Assembly: GCF_000739915.1 (NCBI RefSeq)
Contig: NZ_BBJT01000001.1
Span: 186,001-250,000, forward strand
DNA from: Paenibacillus chitinolyticus NBRC 15660
GTDB lineage: Bacteria > Bacillota > Bacilli > Paenibacillales > NBRC-103111
Length of the DNA: 64,000 bases
Direction of reading: 5' to 3'
The notes under the pieces were generated by a model. That model searched no databases. It saw nothing but the letters and a program-made list of their open reading frames with translations, and was not told the origin of the DNA. Position 1 is the first letter of the stretch, and each line of letters opens with the position of its first letter. Below are positions 42,809-51,437 of this stretch, piece by piece. Both the position numbers and the translations under genes were made by a program.

Positions 42809-44368
42809 ATGTATCGTTCTGACGAACCTAAATTTCTGCATGATTATTTCTTGAAATTTGCCGAGAAAACCCCGGAATCCTTAGCTATTGTGCACCATTC
42901 CGAGAAGTGGACGTACGCCGGTCTGGCCGACAAATCCCGTGATTATGCGGAACGGCTGAAAATTGCCGGTCTGCGTACCGGAGACCGGGTCGTGCTCGAA
43001 CTCGATCCGTCTGCGGAAGCGATTGCCGTTATGATTGCGTGCTCGATCCGGGGATTCGTGTTCATTCCCTTGAATCCGGACACTCCTCAGGAGCGGCTCG
43101 AATCCATTCTGACTCGCACGGGAGCCAGACTGCATATTCAAAAAGGCCGCACCCGGAAGCTTTCGCCGCAAGCGGAAGCAAGGCAGGCTTACCTCGAAGA
43201 AGGTCATCTGCTTGTGCCGGAAGCAAGCCAAGCTGCGGACAATCTTTCAACCGATTCCAAACTGCTGGATACGAATCTCGTTTATCTTATTTTTACCTCG
43301 GGCACGACGGGTCAGCCGAAAGGCATCATGATGACGCACCGGGCGGTGGTGTCTTATTTCGACGGGATGAACGCCCAGTGCGCTCTGCCGCAGAACACGC
43401 GGGTCGGGTCGGTGTCGTCCCTGCAGTTCGATTTCAGTCTGGTGGATATGGGGCTGGCATTCGGCACCGGGGGAACCCTCGTAATCGTTCCTCGTTCGCT
43501 CATTTTTCAGCCCAGACGGTTTCTGGAGCACCTGCATCAGCAGCGGGTGGACTTGATGAGCGGCGTTCCTTCCATCTGGAAAAATGTCCTCGCTCATGAG
43601 CGGCAGCCTGTCGAAGACATTCATCTCCATTCGATCCTATACGGAGGCGAGTACTGCTCGGCGCGAGATCTTCGCAAACTGCAGTCTCTATTCGGCTTGA
43701 AGCGGATTATTAACTGTTTCGGGCAATCGGAATCCATTGCGTGTTCGTTTAAGCATTTACCCCTTCCGCTCCCTGATACCGAAGCGATCTCCGTCGGCTC
43801 GGGGATGCACAACACCGAAATGCTGCTCGTCGATGAATCGGGCACTATCATTCGCGAGCCGGGAATTACGGGTGAAATTTACCTGCGTGGAGCTTGTCTT
43901 TTCTCAGGCTACTGGCTGGAGGAAGAATTGACGAGCAGCCGGCTGGTCCCTCATCCGGAAACGCCCTGCACGGGAGAGAAAGTGTTCAAAACCGGCGATC
44001 TGGCATACATGGATGAGAACGGTGAATTTTATTATGTCAGCCGGACCGATAACCAGGTCAAAATTATGGGCTACCGGGTCGAATTGGAGGAGGTAGAGAG
44101 AAGACTTCTTTCACATCCGAAGGTCGACGGCGTATGCCTGATTGTACACGAGGGGAACAAAACGGAGCTTCACGCTTTTATGGTCCTGACAGATCAGGAA
44201 AACACTCAAACCGCACAGCAGCAGCTGCGGGCTTATTGCGCGGAAATGCTGCCGTCTTACATGATTCCTTCGCGTTTCAGCTTCCTCAAAGAATTCCCTC
44301 TCAATACAAACGGCAAAGTCGACCGGAAGGCGCTAAAAGGAATGCAGATTCCAACCCTAACCCGTTAA
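42809..44368 (+). CDS. Free-standing NRPS-type adenylation enzyme
   Basis: 519 residues from ATG 42809 after GTGGAGG. All core motifs are present: A3 YLIFTSGTTGQPKGIMMTH, A5-like NCFGQSESIACS (GQSE in place of GPTE), A7 FKTGDLAYMDENGEFYYVSR, A8 KIMGYRVELEEVE and A10 NTNGKVDRKAL with the catalytic Lys. Asp208 in FDFSLVDM lines up with Asp235 of gramicidin synthetase, so the substrate is probably an alpha-amino acid; my by-eye pocket reading matches no code I know. It activates the acid as AMP ester and should load the carrier protein encoded 14 bp downstream. First gene of a 12-gene operon. Confidence 0.93.
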   Translation: MYRSDEPKFLHDYFLKFAEKTPESLAIVHHSEKWTYAGLADKSRDYAERLKIAGLRTGDRVVLELDPSAEAIAVMIACSIRGFVFIPLNPDTPQERLESILTRTGARLHIQKGRTRKLSPQAEARQAYLEEGHLLVPEASQAADNLSTDSKLLDTNLVYLIFTSGTTGQPKGIMMTHRAVVSYFDGMNAQCALPQNTRVGSVSSLQFDFSLVDMGLAFGTGGTLVIVPRSLIFQPRRFLEHLHQQRVDLMSGVPSIWKNVLAHERQPVEDIHLHSILYGGEYCSARDLRKLQSLFGLKRIINCFGQSESIACSFKHLPLPLPDTEAISVGSGMHNTEMLLVDESGTIIREPGITGEIYLRGACLFSGYWLEEELTSSRLVPHPETPCTGEKVFKTGDLAYMDENGEFYYVSRTDNQVKIMGYRVELEEVERRLLSHPKVDGVCLIVHEGNKTELHAFMVLTDQENTQTAQQQLRAYCAEMLPSYMIPSRFSFLKEFPLNTNGKVDRKALKGMQIPTLTR

Positions 44369-44382
44369 GGAGATGATGGATT

Positions 44383-44643
44383 GTGACTAAAGAAGACGTG
44401 TATGCAAAATTTGTGGAGCACATCAAAAAAACGAATCAGGTGGAAGAACTGCAGATCGACGAGAACGATAATCTGCTGGAGCACGGTTATATCGACTCCT
44501 TGTCGATGGTGGATATGATTGTGTTTCTGGAGGAACAGGTCGGACGCGAAATCGTGATCGAAGATTATGATATCCGCAAGTTTTATACGCTGAAATCGAT
44601 TTACGAAACCTTCTTCCAAGATCACCTGGTTTCCTCCAATTGA
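44383..44643 (+). CDS. Free-standing acyl/peptidyl carrier protein
   Basis: 86 residues from GTG 44383 after AAGGAGATGATG. The 4-helix carrier fold is recognisable, and Ser39 in HGYIDSLSMVDMI is the phosphopantetheine attachment site (DSL motif). It is acidic, as usual. Situated between the adenylation enzyme and the P450, it most likely carries the aminoacyl thioester on which the P450 works. No phosphopantetheinyl transferase gene is in the window, so a chromosomal one must modify it. Confidence 0.93.
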   Translation: MTKEDVYAKFVEHIKKTNQVEELQIDENDNLLEHGYIDSLSMVDMIVFLEEQVGREIVIEDYDIRKFYTLKSIYETFFQDHLVSSN

Positions 44644-44656
44644 GGACGGTGATCCT

Positions 44657-45823
44657 ATGAGAAGCGAAGCGACTCCTCTCGTCATTGATTATATGTCCAC
44701 CGAGTTCCGGCAGGATCCCTGGCCGCTGTATACCGCTCTAAGACAGGAGGAGCCGATTCACTGGTCGGAAAAACAGCAGTGCTACTTTCTCAGCAAGTTC
44801 AAACATATCAAGCAGATCCTGCTTGATACGGAAAACTTTACGGTCGAGCATCCGTTCCGGACGACCCGCCATCTGTTCGGCTCCACGATCATTGATATGG
44901 ACGGCAAGAAGCACAGCGAAAGACGTCCGATCATGAGCAACCAGTTTAAGCCCAGCGCGATGCAAAAAGGGATGGAAGACGCCGTGAGGCAAGTCATCAA
45001 GCGGATTGTGGACGGAATTCCTTCCGGCCGGGAGGTCGATTTCATCCAAGATGTGGCGATTCCCATTCCGATGACCATCATCATGGAGGCAATCGGTCTG
45101 CCGGCGAAGGATGCCATGTGGGTCTATCACAAGATGCGGCCGATTATTCTCCATCTGGATAATCCCAAAAGCCATTTTCAGGCCGCCCTTGAAGCGAGCG
45201 ATGAATTGTACGCTTACATCGAGAATTTCGTGCGTGGCGGTACTTCCCGGGGGATGATCGCCCATTTCCGGGCGTCTGTGGAGAAGGGGCAGTGGACCCA
45301 GGAAGATATGAACCGGCACATTCTTCTTCTGCTGTCCGCCGGTTCCGAGACGACGGCCTGCTCTATCGCCAATATCATGGCCATTCTGCTGGACAAACCG
45401 GAAGAGCTGGCGCGCGTGATGGAGGATGGCGAGTATCTGAAGTCCGCCGTTCAGGAGAGCCTGCGCTGGCAGCCTCCTCTTCATACGACGACCCGGATAT
45501 GCAAAAAAGATTATGAGCTGGACGGGGTTGTCATCCCGAAAGGGAAGTTTGTTATCCTTCTTCTGGCCAGCGCCAACCGGGACGAGGAGATGTACGAGAA
45601 TCCGGGCCAGTGGATTCCTTCCCGCAAGGAAAAAGCGAATTTATCGTTCTCGATGGGCTCTCACAATTGTCTCGGGTTTAACTTGGCGAAGCTGGAGCTT
45701 GAGGAAACGTTCCTGCAGCTGTTCAACCGGTTCAGCGGAATAAAGCTTGCCCAAAGCGAGCGCCCTGTCATTCAAGGACAAACTTTCCGTATACCGCAGA
45801 AGCTTCTGCTTACCTTTTCGTAA
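44657..45823 (+). CDS. Cytochrome P450
   Basis: 388 residues, soluble bacterial type. Heme-binding motif FSMGSHNCLGFNLAKLE with Cys338 as thiolate ligand; I-helix oxygen-activation motif LLSAGSETTA; K-helix ESLRW (ExxR). It lies 13 bp after the carrier protein. In known A-PCP-P450 trios (such as the NikP1/NikQ and NovH/NovI types) the P450 beta-hydroxylates a carrier-bound amino acid, and that is the likely reaction here. Redox partners are not encoded in the operon. Confidence 0.94.
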   Translation: MRSEATPLVIDYMSTEFRQDPWPLYTALRQEEPIHWSEKQQCYFLSKFKHIKQILLDTENFTVEHPFRTTRHLFGSTIIDMDGKKHSERRPIMSNQFKPSAMQKGMEDAVRQVIKRIVDGIPSGREVDFIQDVAIPIPMTIIMEAIGLPAKDAMWVYHKMRPIILHLDNPKSHFQAALEASDELYAYIENFVRGGTSRGMIAHFRASVEKGQWTQEDMNRHILLLLSAGSETTACSIANIMAILLDKPEELARVMEDGEYLKSAVQESLRWQPPLHTTTRICKKDYELDGVVIPKGKFVILLLASANRDEEMYENPGQWIPSRKEKANLSFSMGSHNCLGFNLAKLELEETFLQLFNRFSGIKLAQSERPVIQGQTFRIPQKLLLTFS

Positions 45824-45857
45824 AGCAGGATGCGATAGAGAAGAAACGAGGTTAGCT

Positions 45858-46778
45858 ATGGTCGGAATCAGTCATGTGCATTATGTGTTAGGCGATTACA
45901 AACCTTTGACGGAAATCCCGGAAATGGATACCTCCAAAGAAAATTTAGCCAAATTCCGGATCAATGGGGTCCGCCAATACTGCGGGTCCGATAAGACCAT
46001 GTACCAGCTCGCGCTGGAGACGGCCACGGCTACTCTGGAAAAAAGCGGATTGGATAAAAGTTCGGTCGGCGCCGTTTTCTTCGCTACCGGCAATCATCAC
46101 TGCAAAGAGCTGCACGAGGAGGATTTCGCCGGGCGGCTTCTAGACGAGCTGGGACTTGACAGCGCGTTTTTTTACGGGGTATTCATGCAGTACTGCGCAA
46201 GCGTTGCGGCAGCCCTTCAACTGGCGGCGCAGTTTGCGGAAGCGAACGGCACGAACGTCCTGCTCGTGAGCGCGGATAAAATTCTCGATTACGGACCTAT
46301 CGTGCGCATCATCCCCGGCGTGATCGGTCTGCACAGCGACGGTGCCGTTTCCTGCATCGTGACGGACCGGAATCCTCAGTTTACGATGACTCCTTTTCAG
46401 ACGCTTCAGGATTCTTCTTCATGGCGGCTGATGTACGGGCAGGAGAAGAAAGGGCTGCAGGACAGTTTTCTTACGAATTCCCGTCTTGTCATCTCACGGG
46501 TTCTCGAAGCGAACAACCAGCCGAAAGAGAGCATTCATCTTGTGGTGACGAACAATTTTAATTTCACGATTTCTAAAAACCTTTCGGTGTATTGGGAAAT
46601 TCCGTACGAGAAATTTTTCAGCCTGAACATCCCGAGAACGGCTCATTGTCCGGCCGGAGACGTGTTTATCAATCTTCTGGATATGAACACGGCTGGAATT
46701 ATTTCCAGGGGAGATTCCATCCTGACGTTCTTTCCGGCTCCCCATTCGTGGATGGGAACGCTTTTGACTAAAAATTGA
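45858..46778 (+). CDS. Ketosynthase III (FabH)-like enzyme with altered triad
   Basis: 306 residues from ATG 45858. The thiolase fold is clear and Cys113 (FMQYCASVAAALQLA) lies where FabH has its nucleophile. The second residue of the triad, His in the motif HQAN, is Asn232 (VVTNNFNF), and the third, Asn in GNTS, is Asp268 (PAGDVF). Loss of the His/Asn needed for decarboxylative condensation suggests acyl transfer to an amine or hydroxyl (as in CerJ/DpsC-like enzymes) or a non-decarboxylating condensation. It probably joins the carrier-bound unit to another fragment. 34 bp after the P450 stop. Confidence 0.85.
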   Translation: MVGISHVHYVLGDYKPLTEIPEMDTSKENLAKFRINGVRQYCGSDKTMYQLALETATATLEKSGLDKSSVGAVFFATGNHHCKELHEEDFAGRLLDELGLDSAFFYGVFMQYCASVAAALQLAAQFAEANGTNVLLVSADKILDYGPIVRIIPGVIGLHSDGAVSCIVTDRNPQFTMTPFQTLQDSSSWRLMYGQEKKGLQDSFLTNSRLVISRVLEANNQPKESIHLVVTNNFNFTISKNLSVYWEIPYEKFFSLNIPRTAHCPAGDVFINLLDMNTAGIISRGDSILTFFPAPHSWMGTLLTKN

Positions 46779-46791
46779 AGGAGCTGAGCCT

Positions 46792-47973
46792 ATGTCGTTG
46801 AGCGTTTTTGATGAAAAGTCAATTTATGGTGCGGATTATTATCTGGCCGGTTCCAAGAACGAATTTCTGATCCTGGAAGACCGCGAAGGAAGACGGAAGC
46901 ATTATATCGACTGCATGAGCGCTTACGCATCGGTGAATTTCGGTCACTGCAACCCGGATATCGCTCCGTTCCGCGAGCTGCGCTCGGATATTGCGGCCTG
47001 CTTTTATCCGAAGGAAGCGGAGCAGTATGCACAGTGGCTTCTCGGCAAACTCAAGGCTCCCGGCTACGAGCTCCTGTTTCAGGTCGGCGGCAGTATGGCC
47101 GTGTCAACGGCTCTTTCCATCGGACAACGTGTGAGAGAAGGCAAAATCGCCTATCTCAGAGGCTCTTTCCACGGACTGGGCCTTGATGCGCTTGCCGTTA
47201 CGAGTGTGCACAAAAATTTTGCCTTGCAGCAAACGTCCCTGCTAGGCGAGCTTGAAAAACACTGCATCGAAATCGAGCCGGGACAGACGGATATACCGTG
47301 GGAGACGATTTCGACCTTTATCTACGAGCCGGTGCAGGGAGCCAACGGCTACATCCCCCTCCCTGCGAAGTGGCTGACCGATACGGCGGCCGAAGCCAGG
47401 CGGCATGGCGTGATCGTCGTTTCCGATGAGATCCAGTGCGGCTTTTACCGTCATGGCCACCTCAGCGTGTCCTGCCATCTCGGAATAGAAGCGGACGTTT
47501 ACCTGTTCAGCAAGTCGATGACCAACGGGCTGTATCCGTTCTCCGCCGTCGTATACCGGGGCTCGTTGAAGGAATCGATCCCGGGCTCGCTGTTCCTCGC
47601 GCATACGTTCCAGACTTCGTCGCTGGGCTGCTTCGCGGCCATGGCGGTCGCCGAATATATCGACGCCAGCCGTCCGGAAGAGCTGTGCGGCGAGATCGAA
47701 GCTCTGATCCGCGAGCATTTCCCGTTCGAGCTTCCGCTGCTGCGGGACGTTCATCTGACGGGTCCGACCCTTTCCTTCGAAGTCGAAGGAGTTTCCGGGA
47801 AATCCATCGTCCAGCAGTGCCTCGAACGCGGAATTCTGATTTTCACGGGCGGCCCTGCCGGACAACGAATCCGTTTCGCACCGCCTCTGACGATCGAGAA
47901 GACGAATCTGGTGTACGCGATCAAACAGCTTGCCGATGTGCTGACGCATGCAGGCGCGGTTCATACCCTATAA
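46792..47973 (+). CDS. Class III PLP-dependent aminotransferase
   Basis: 393 residues. VSDEIQCGF holds the Asp that contacts the PLP ring nitrogen, and LFSKSMTNGLYPFSAVV carries the Schiff-base Lys. QVGGSMAVSTALSIGQ (glycine-rich phosphate region) and FIYEPVQGANGYIPLP are also typical. It is slightly short for the family, whose members use omega-amino, ornithine-type or glutamate-semialdehyde-like substrates. In the cluster it may aminate a keto intermediate made by the TPP enzyme or the aldolase. 13 bp after the preceding gene. Confidence 0.92.
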   Translation: MSLSVFDEKSIYGADYYLAGSKNEFLILEDREGRRKHYIDCMSAYASVNFGHCNPDIAPFRELRSDIAACFYPKEAEQYAQWLLGKLKAPGYELLFQVGGSMAVSTALSIGQRVREGKIAYLRGSFHGLGLDALAVTSVHKNFALQQTSLLGELEKHCIEIEPGQTDIPWETISTFIYEPVQGANGYIPLPAKWLTDTAAEARRHGVIVVSDEIQCGFYRHGHLSVSCHLGIEADVYLFSKSMTNGLYPFSAVVYRGSLKESIPGSLFLAHTFQTSSLGCFAAMAVAEYIDASRPEELCGEIEALIREHFPFELPLLRDVHLTGPTLSFEVEGVSGKSIVQQCLERGILIFTGGPAGQRIRFAPPLTIEKTNLVYAIKQLADVLTHAGAVHTL

Positions 47974-47994
47974 CCCTGAAGGAGAGTGCTGAAC

Positions 47995-48681
47995 ATGATT
48001 ACGGAAGAGAAAGGCATCGACTTATCTACGATCGAGCAGGTCAGACGCCAGTTTGCCAACATCGGCTGCGCTCAGCTTAACGATGCTTCCCAGAAGTATA
48101 CCGTTCCGTTCCCGACGACATTTCAGAACCGGACGCGTCATCTTAAGCTGTGCGGGCCTGTGTATACGGTCAACACAGACAACGACATGCTGCCGGGTCT
48201 GGAGGCGCTCAACAACGCGCCGCAGGGGTTCGTCCTGTTTTTGAATAATGTGAACGAACGTTCCGAAGCGCTCGCGGGAGATATCTACGTGCTGGAAGCG
48301 GTCCGCCGGAAGCTGGGCGGTCTTGTCATCAACGGCGCCATCCGGGATATCGACGATATCAACAAGCTGGACTTTCCCGTCTTCTCTACGGAAGTCACTT
48401 ACGTATCGGCCAAAACGGCGGTTACGCCTGCGACGAAAGTGCCGGACACGGTTCATGTCGGAGATATCGTCATCGAGCCGCAGGACTGGATTTTCGGAGA
48501 TAACGACGGTCTGCTGCTCATTAAGCGCAAATATTTAAACGCGGTTCTTCAGGGAGCCCTTTATGTCGAACAGAGAGAAGAAGAATTGAAGAAAGAAATT
48601 TTAAGCGGCAAAAGCATGGCATCCCTCACGGGGCTGGACAATTATCTCGCCGGCAAGGGACCGCTGAAATTTGATGTCTAG
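47995..48681 (+). CDS. RraA-like / HMG-aldolase-family protein
   Basis: 228 residues from ATG 47995, eight bases after AAGGAGAG. Family hallmarks are CAQLNDASQKY near the start, VYTVNTDNDMLPGLEALNNAPQGFVLFLNN, AGDIYVLEAVRRKLGGLVINGAIRDIDDI (the Arg-Asp pair that binds the pyruvate enolate and metal) and VHVGDIVIEPQDWIFGDNDGLLLI. Relatives include 4-hydroxy-4-methyl-2-oxoglutarate aldolases/oxaloacetate decarboxylases and the RNase E regulator RraA; RNase E control is unlikely in a Firmicute. With a citramalate synthase in the same operon, C-C bond making or breaking at a pyruvate-derived branched acid is a sensible role. Confidence 0.87.
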   Translation: MITEEKGIDLSTIEQVRRQFANIGCAQLNDASQKYTVPFPTTFQNRTRHLKLCGPVYTVNTDNDMLPGLEALNNAPQGFVLFLNNVNERSEALAGDIYVLEAVRRKLGGLVINGAIRDIDDINKLDFPVFSTEVTYVSAKTAVTPATKVPDTVHVGDIVIEPQDWIFGDNDGLLLIKRKYLNAVLQGALYVEQREEELKKEILSGKSMASLTGLDNYLAGKGPLKFDV

Positions 48682-48743
48682 GACGGAATTTCGCATCCGT
48701 CCGGTTATTCTTCCATTTCCGTTAGAAGAAGGGGAATAAAACG

Positions 48744-50504
48744 ATGTATATCAAGGAAATTGTCGCTCTCTGGTTAAAGCGGATGGGCATCCATACGGTC
48801 TTCGGAATCCCCGGAAGCTATGTGCTTCCGATGATCGACGAAATTTCGCGCAAGGAAATCCGATTTGTGCTTTCTCAGCACGAGTACGGCGCGGCTCTGA
48901 TGGCGGACGGTTTTGCCAAAGCCGGGGCAGCACCCGCCTGCGTTATCACGACGACGGGGATAGGAGCCACGAACGCGCTCAGCGGCATTGTGAACTCTTT
49001 CACAGATTCGCAGCCCGTTATACTTCTGACCGGTCAGGTTCCCATATCGACTTACGGGAAAGGCGCTCTCCAGGAGTGTGTCGGCGAGGGGCGCACGTTC
49101 GATCTGGAAGCTTTGATGTCCAAGGTGACCAAGTATTCCAAGCTGGTCGAGTCTGCAGATCATCTGCTCGATACGTTGAAGGAAGCGGAGATGCACCTGT
49201 GGTCGGGACGCAAAGGGCCCGTACATATTTGCATACCGATTGACGTTCAGTTCACGGAAATACATTTTGAAGGATTTGAGCCGTTCACCTTCCCGAAACC
49301 GACGGAAATCGTTGACGCGGGCGGGGAAGAAGTGAGCCGGCTCGGAAATCTGCTGAAAGAATCGCAGAAGCCCTTGCTGCTGCTCGGAGCCGGGGCAAAC
49401 TACAGCCACAACGAAGAAGTCGTCGAGCAGATTGCCGACCTGGGCGTTCCGGTAGCTACGACGCTAAGAGGCAAGGGAATTATCAACGAGAATCATCCGC
49501 ACGCGCTCGGTTGTACGGGCCTGCACGGGAAATCGGCGGCCAATTATTATTTGTACCGGGAAGCGGATCTCGTCATCGCGGTCGGCGTGTCCATGAGCGA
49601 GTTTACGACGCAGGGCTGGGACTCCATCTTCGACAAAGCACCGCTCGTGCAGGTCGACATCGATCCGAAGCAGATCGGCAAAAACTACGAGGTGCGCATA
49701 GGCATCGCCGCGGACTCGGAGACTTTCCTGCTTGCGTTATACGGCCTGCTGGAGGATGCATCGTGGGAGAAAGCGACGGCGGCGCTGCGGCAGTCTAAGC
49801 ATAAATTTGCCGAAGCCGACCGCGAGAAAGATTTGACCTACGTCTCCGCCGTCCAAGGCAAGCTTCATCCCGTGCAAGTCATCGAAACGCTGCAAAAACT
49901 GCTGCCGCAGGGCAAAACGATTTGGGTTACGGACCCGGTCTCGTGGACCGAAACCCATTTGCTTTCGAAAGGCGCGGGCACGTATATCGAAGGCTTGAAC
50001 GGGGCGGCTATCGGGTATGCGCCTCCGGCCGCAATCGGCGCCAAATGTGCCAAACCCGATTCGTATGTCGTCTCCATCTTCGGTGACGGCGGCTTCCGCC
50101 AGACGGCGTTAGAGATGGCGACGGCCACATCCCATGAAATACCGGTGCTCTGGCTCAATTTGAACAACGAGAAGTTCGAGTCCATCAACAATGCCCAGAA
50201 ATCGTACTACAAAGGCAACGTGGTAGGAACGTCGTATAAGCCGATCGATTATGTGGCCTTTGGCGAGTCGATGCAGATCGATACGATCCGTGTGACGACG
50301 GTTGAAGAGCTTCAGGAGGCGGCAAAATCGTTTCTTCATGAAGAGCGTCCGCTGCTTTTGGACATTCAAATCGTGGGCTCTGTCGTATCCGCGCCTAAAT
50401 TCAGACAGCTCGCCAGGTACAAAACGTGGAAGCTCACGACAAGCCGGAAGTCTTCCGAGGATATGAAAGAAATCGTCAGTTATTTTCTGAAAAACCGGTA
50501 TTAA
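48744..50504 (+). CDS. Thiamine-pyrophosphate enzyme, acetolactate-synthase-like
   Basis: 586 residues. The three-domain ALS/POX layout is complete: the N-terminal domain has Glu47 (SQHEYGAALMADGFAK) that activates the cofactor, the middle domain has PLLLLGAGANYS, and the C-terminal TPP motif is GDGGFRQTALEMA...LNLNNEKF (GDG-NN). A regulatory small subunit gene is absent. It probably joins pyruvate to another keto acid or aldehyde, giving an acyloin or acetohydroxy acid, or it decarboxylates. About 20 C-terminal residues (SEDMKEIVSYFLKNRY) extend past the domain. It lies in mid-operon, 62 bp after the aldolase. Confidence 0.92.
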   Translation: MYIKEIVALWLKRMGIHTVFGIPGSYVLPMIDEISRKEIRFVLSQHEYGAALMADGFAKAGAAPACVITTTGIGATNALSGIVNSFTDSQPVILLTGQVPISTYGKGALQECVGEGRTFDLEALMSKVTKYSKLVESADHLLDTLKEAEMHLWSGRKGPVHICIPIDVQFTEIHFEGFEPFTFPKPTEIVDAGGEEVSRLGNLLKESQKPLLLLGAGANYSHNEEVVEQIADLGVPVATTLRGKGIINENHPHALGCTGLHGKSAANYYLYREADLVIAVGVSMSEFTTQGWDSIFDKAPLVQVDIDPKQIGKNYEVRIGIAADSETFLLALYGLLEDASWEKATAALRQSKHKFAEADREKDLTYVSAVQGKLHPVQVIETLQKLLPQGKTIWVTDPVSWTETHLLSKGAGTYIEGLNGAAIGYAPPAAIGAKCAKPDSYVVSIFGDGGFRQTALEMATATSHEIPVLWLNLNNEKFESINNAQKSYYKGNVVGTSYKPIDYVAFGESMQIDTIRVTTVEELQEAAKSFLHEERPLLLDIQIVGSVVSAPKFRQLARYKTWKLTTSRKSSEDMKEIVSYFLKNRY

Positions 50505-50536
50505 AAAGCGGTGGACACACGAGAGGAGACGCGCTT

Positions 50537-51355
50537 ATGAGCGGTGGAATAACGGAGAACAGAGCTAGACTGGACAGTTCCGCGGCCAGTGTGCGGAGCG
50601 TGTTCGACGCAAGGACGGTGGGATCCTCGCACCGGAGACTGGCTGAACTTCTTGAGCCGGGACAGTCGGTACTCGATGCCGGCTGCGGGACCGGTGCCAT
50701 TACGAAAGGCATTGCGGAGGCGGTCGGTCAGGAAGGCCGTGTCGTCGGAATCGACAATAACGACGGACTGATCTCTTACGCCCGGGAGACCTTCGGCGGG
50801 CAGGAGACGCTTGCCTTCGAAACGGCGGACATCCACTATTTGCCGTACCGAAACGAATTCGACATCGTGACGACGGCTCGCGTGCTTCAATGGCTGGCCG
50901 ATCCCCGGCAGGCGCTCGGCCAGCTCATCGAAGCCGCAAAACCGGGCGGCCGTGTGATCGTGCTGGATTATAATCACGACAAGATCAGCTGGCAGCCGGA
51001 GCCGCCTCCAAGCATGAAAGCCTTCTATGCGGCCTTTCTGAAATGGCGTTCCGATGCGGGGATGCGCAACGGGATAGCCGACGAGCTTCCCGGCGTTTTC
51101 GCGGACCTGGGGCTCGTGGAGATCCAGAGCAGCGAACAGCATGAAATCGTGATGCGTGAAGACGGGAACTTCCTCCAGCAAGCCGGAATCTGGGCGGATG
51201 TTGCGGCAACCCGCGGTGTCCAGATGGTTGCGGACGGCTACTTGTCCGAGCAGGAACGGGCGGCCGCCGAAACCGAGTACCGGCAGTGGGTGCAGACGGA
51301 AGCGGTCTCTCAGACGATGTATATGCTTGCCGTCGAGGGAGTTAAGCCGGAATAA
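50537..51355 (+). CDS. SAM-dependent methyltransferase (class I)
   Basis: 272 residues from ATG 50537, nine bases after GAGAGGAGAC. Motif I is VLDAGCGTGAITKGIAEAVG, the acidic loop is VVGIDNNDGLI, and the post-II region DIVTTARVLQWLADP plus PGGRVIVLDYNHD completes the fold. It resembles small-molecule O-, N- or C-methyltransferases of the UbiE/Methyltransf_11-25 type. Within the operon it is likely a tailoring enzyme. 32 bp after the TPP enzyme stop. Confidence 0.92.
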   Translation: MSGGITENRARLDSSAASVRSVFDARTVGSSHRRLAELLEPGQSVLDAGCGTGAITKGIAEAVGQEGRVVGIDNNDGLISYARETFGGQETLAFETADIHYLPYRNEFDIVTTARVLQWLADPRQALGQLIEAAKPGGRVIVLDYNHDKISWQPEPPPSMKAFYAAFLKWRSDAGMRNGIADELPGVFADLGLVEIQSSEQHEIVMREDGNFLQQAGIWADVAATRGVQMVADGYLSEQERAAAETEYRQWVQTEAVSQTMYMLAVEGVKPE

Positions 51356-51437
51356 TCCCAGCCGAAAGCCGGCCGGGGGCCGCTAGGCAGGCGGTCTCCG
51401 GCAGCGGTCGGCGGAGATTTTCAAGCGGGAGGGAGAT

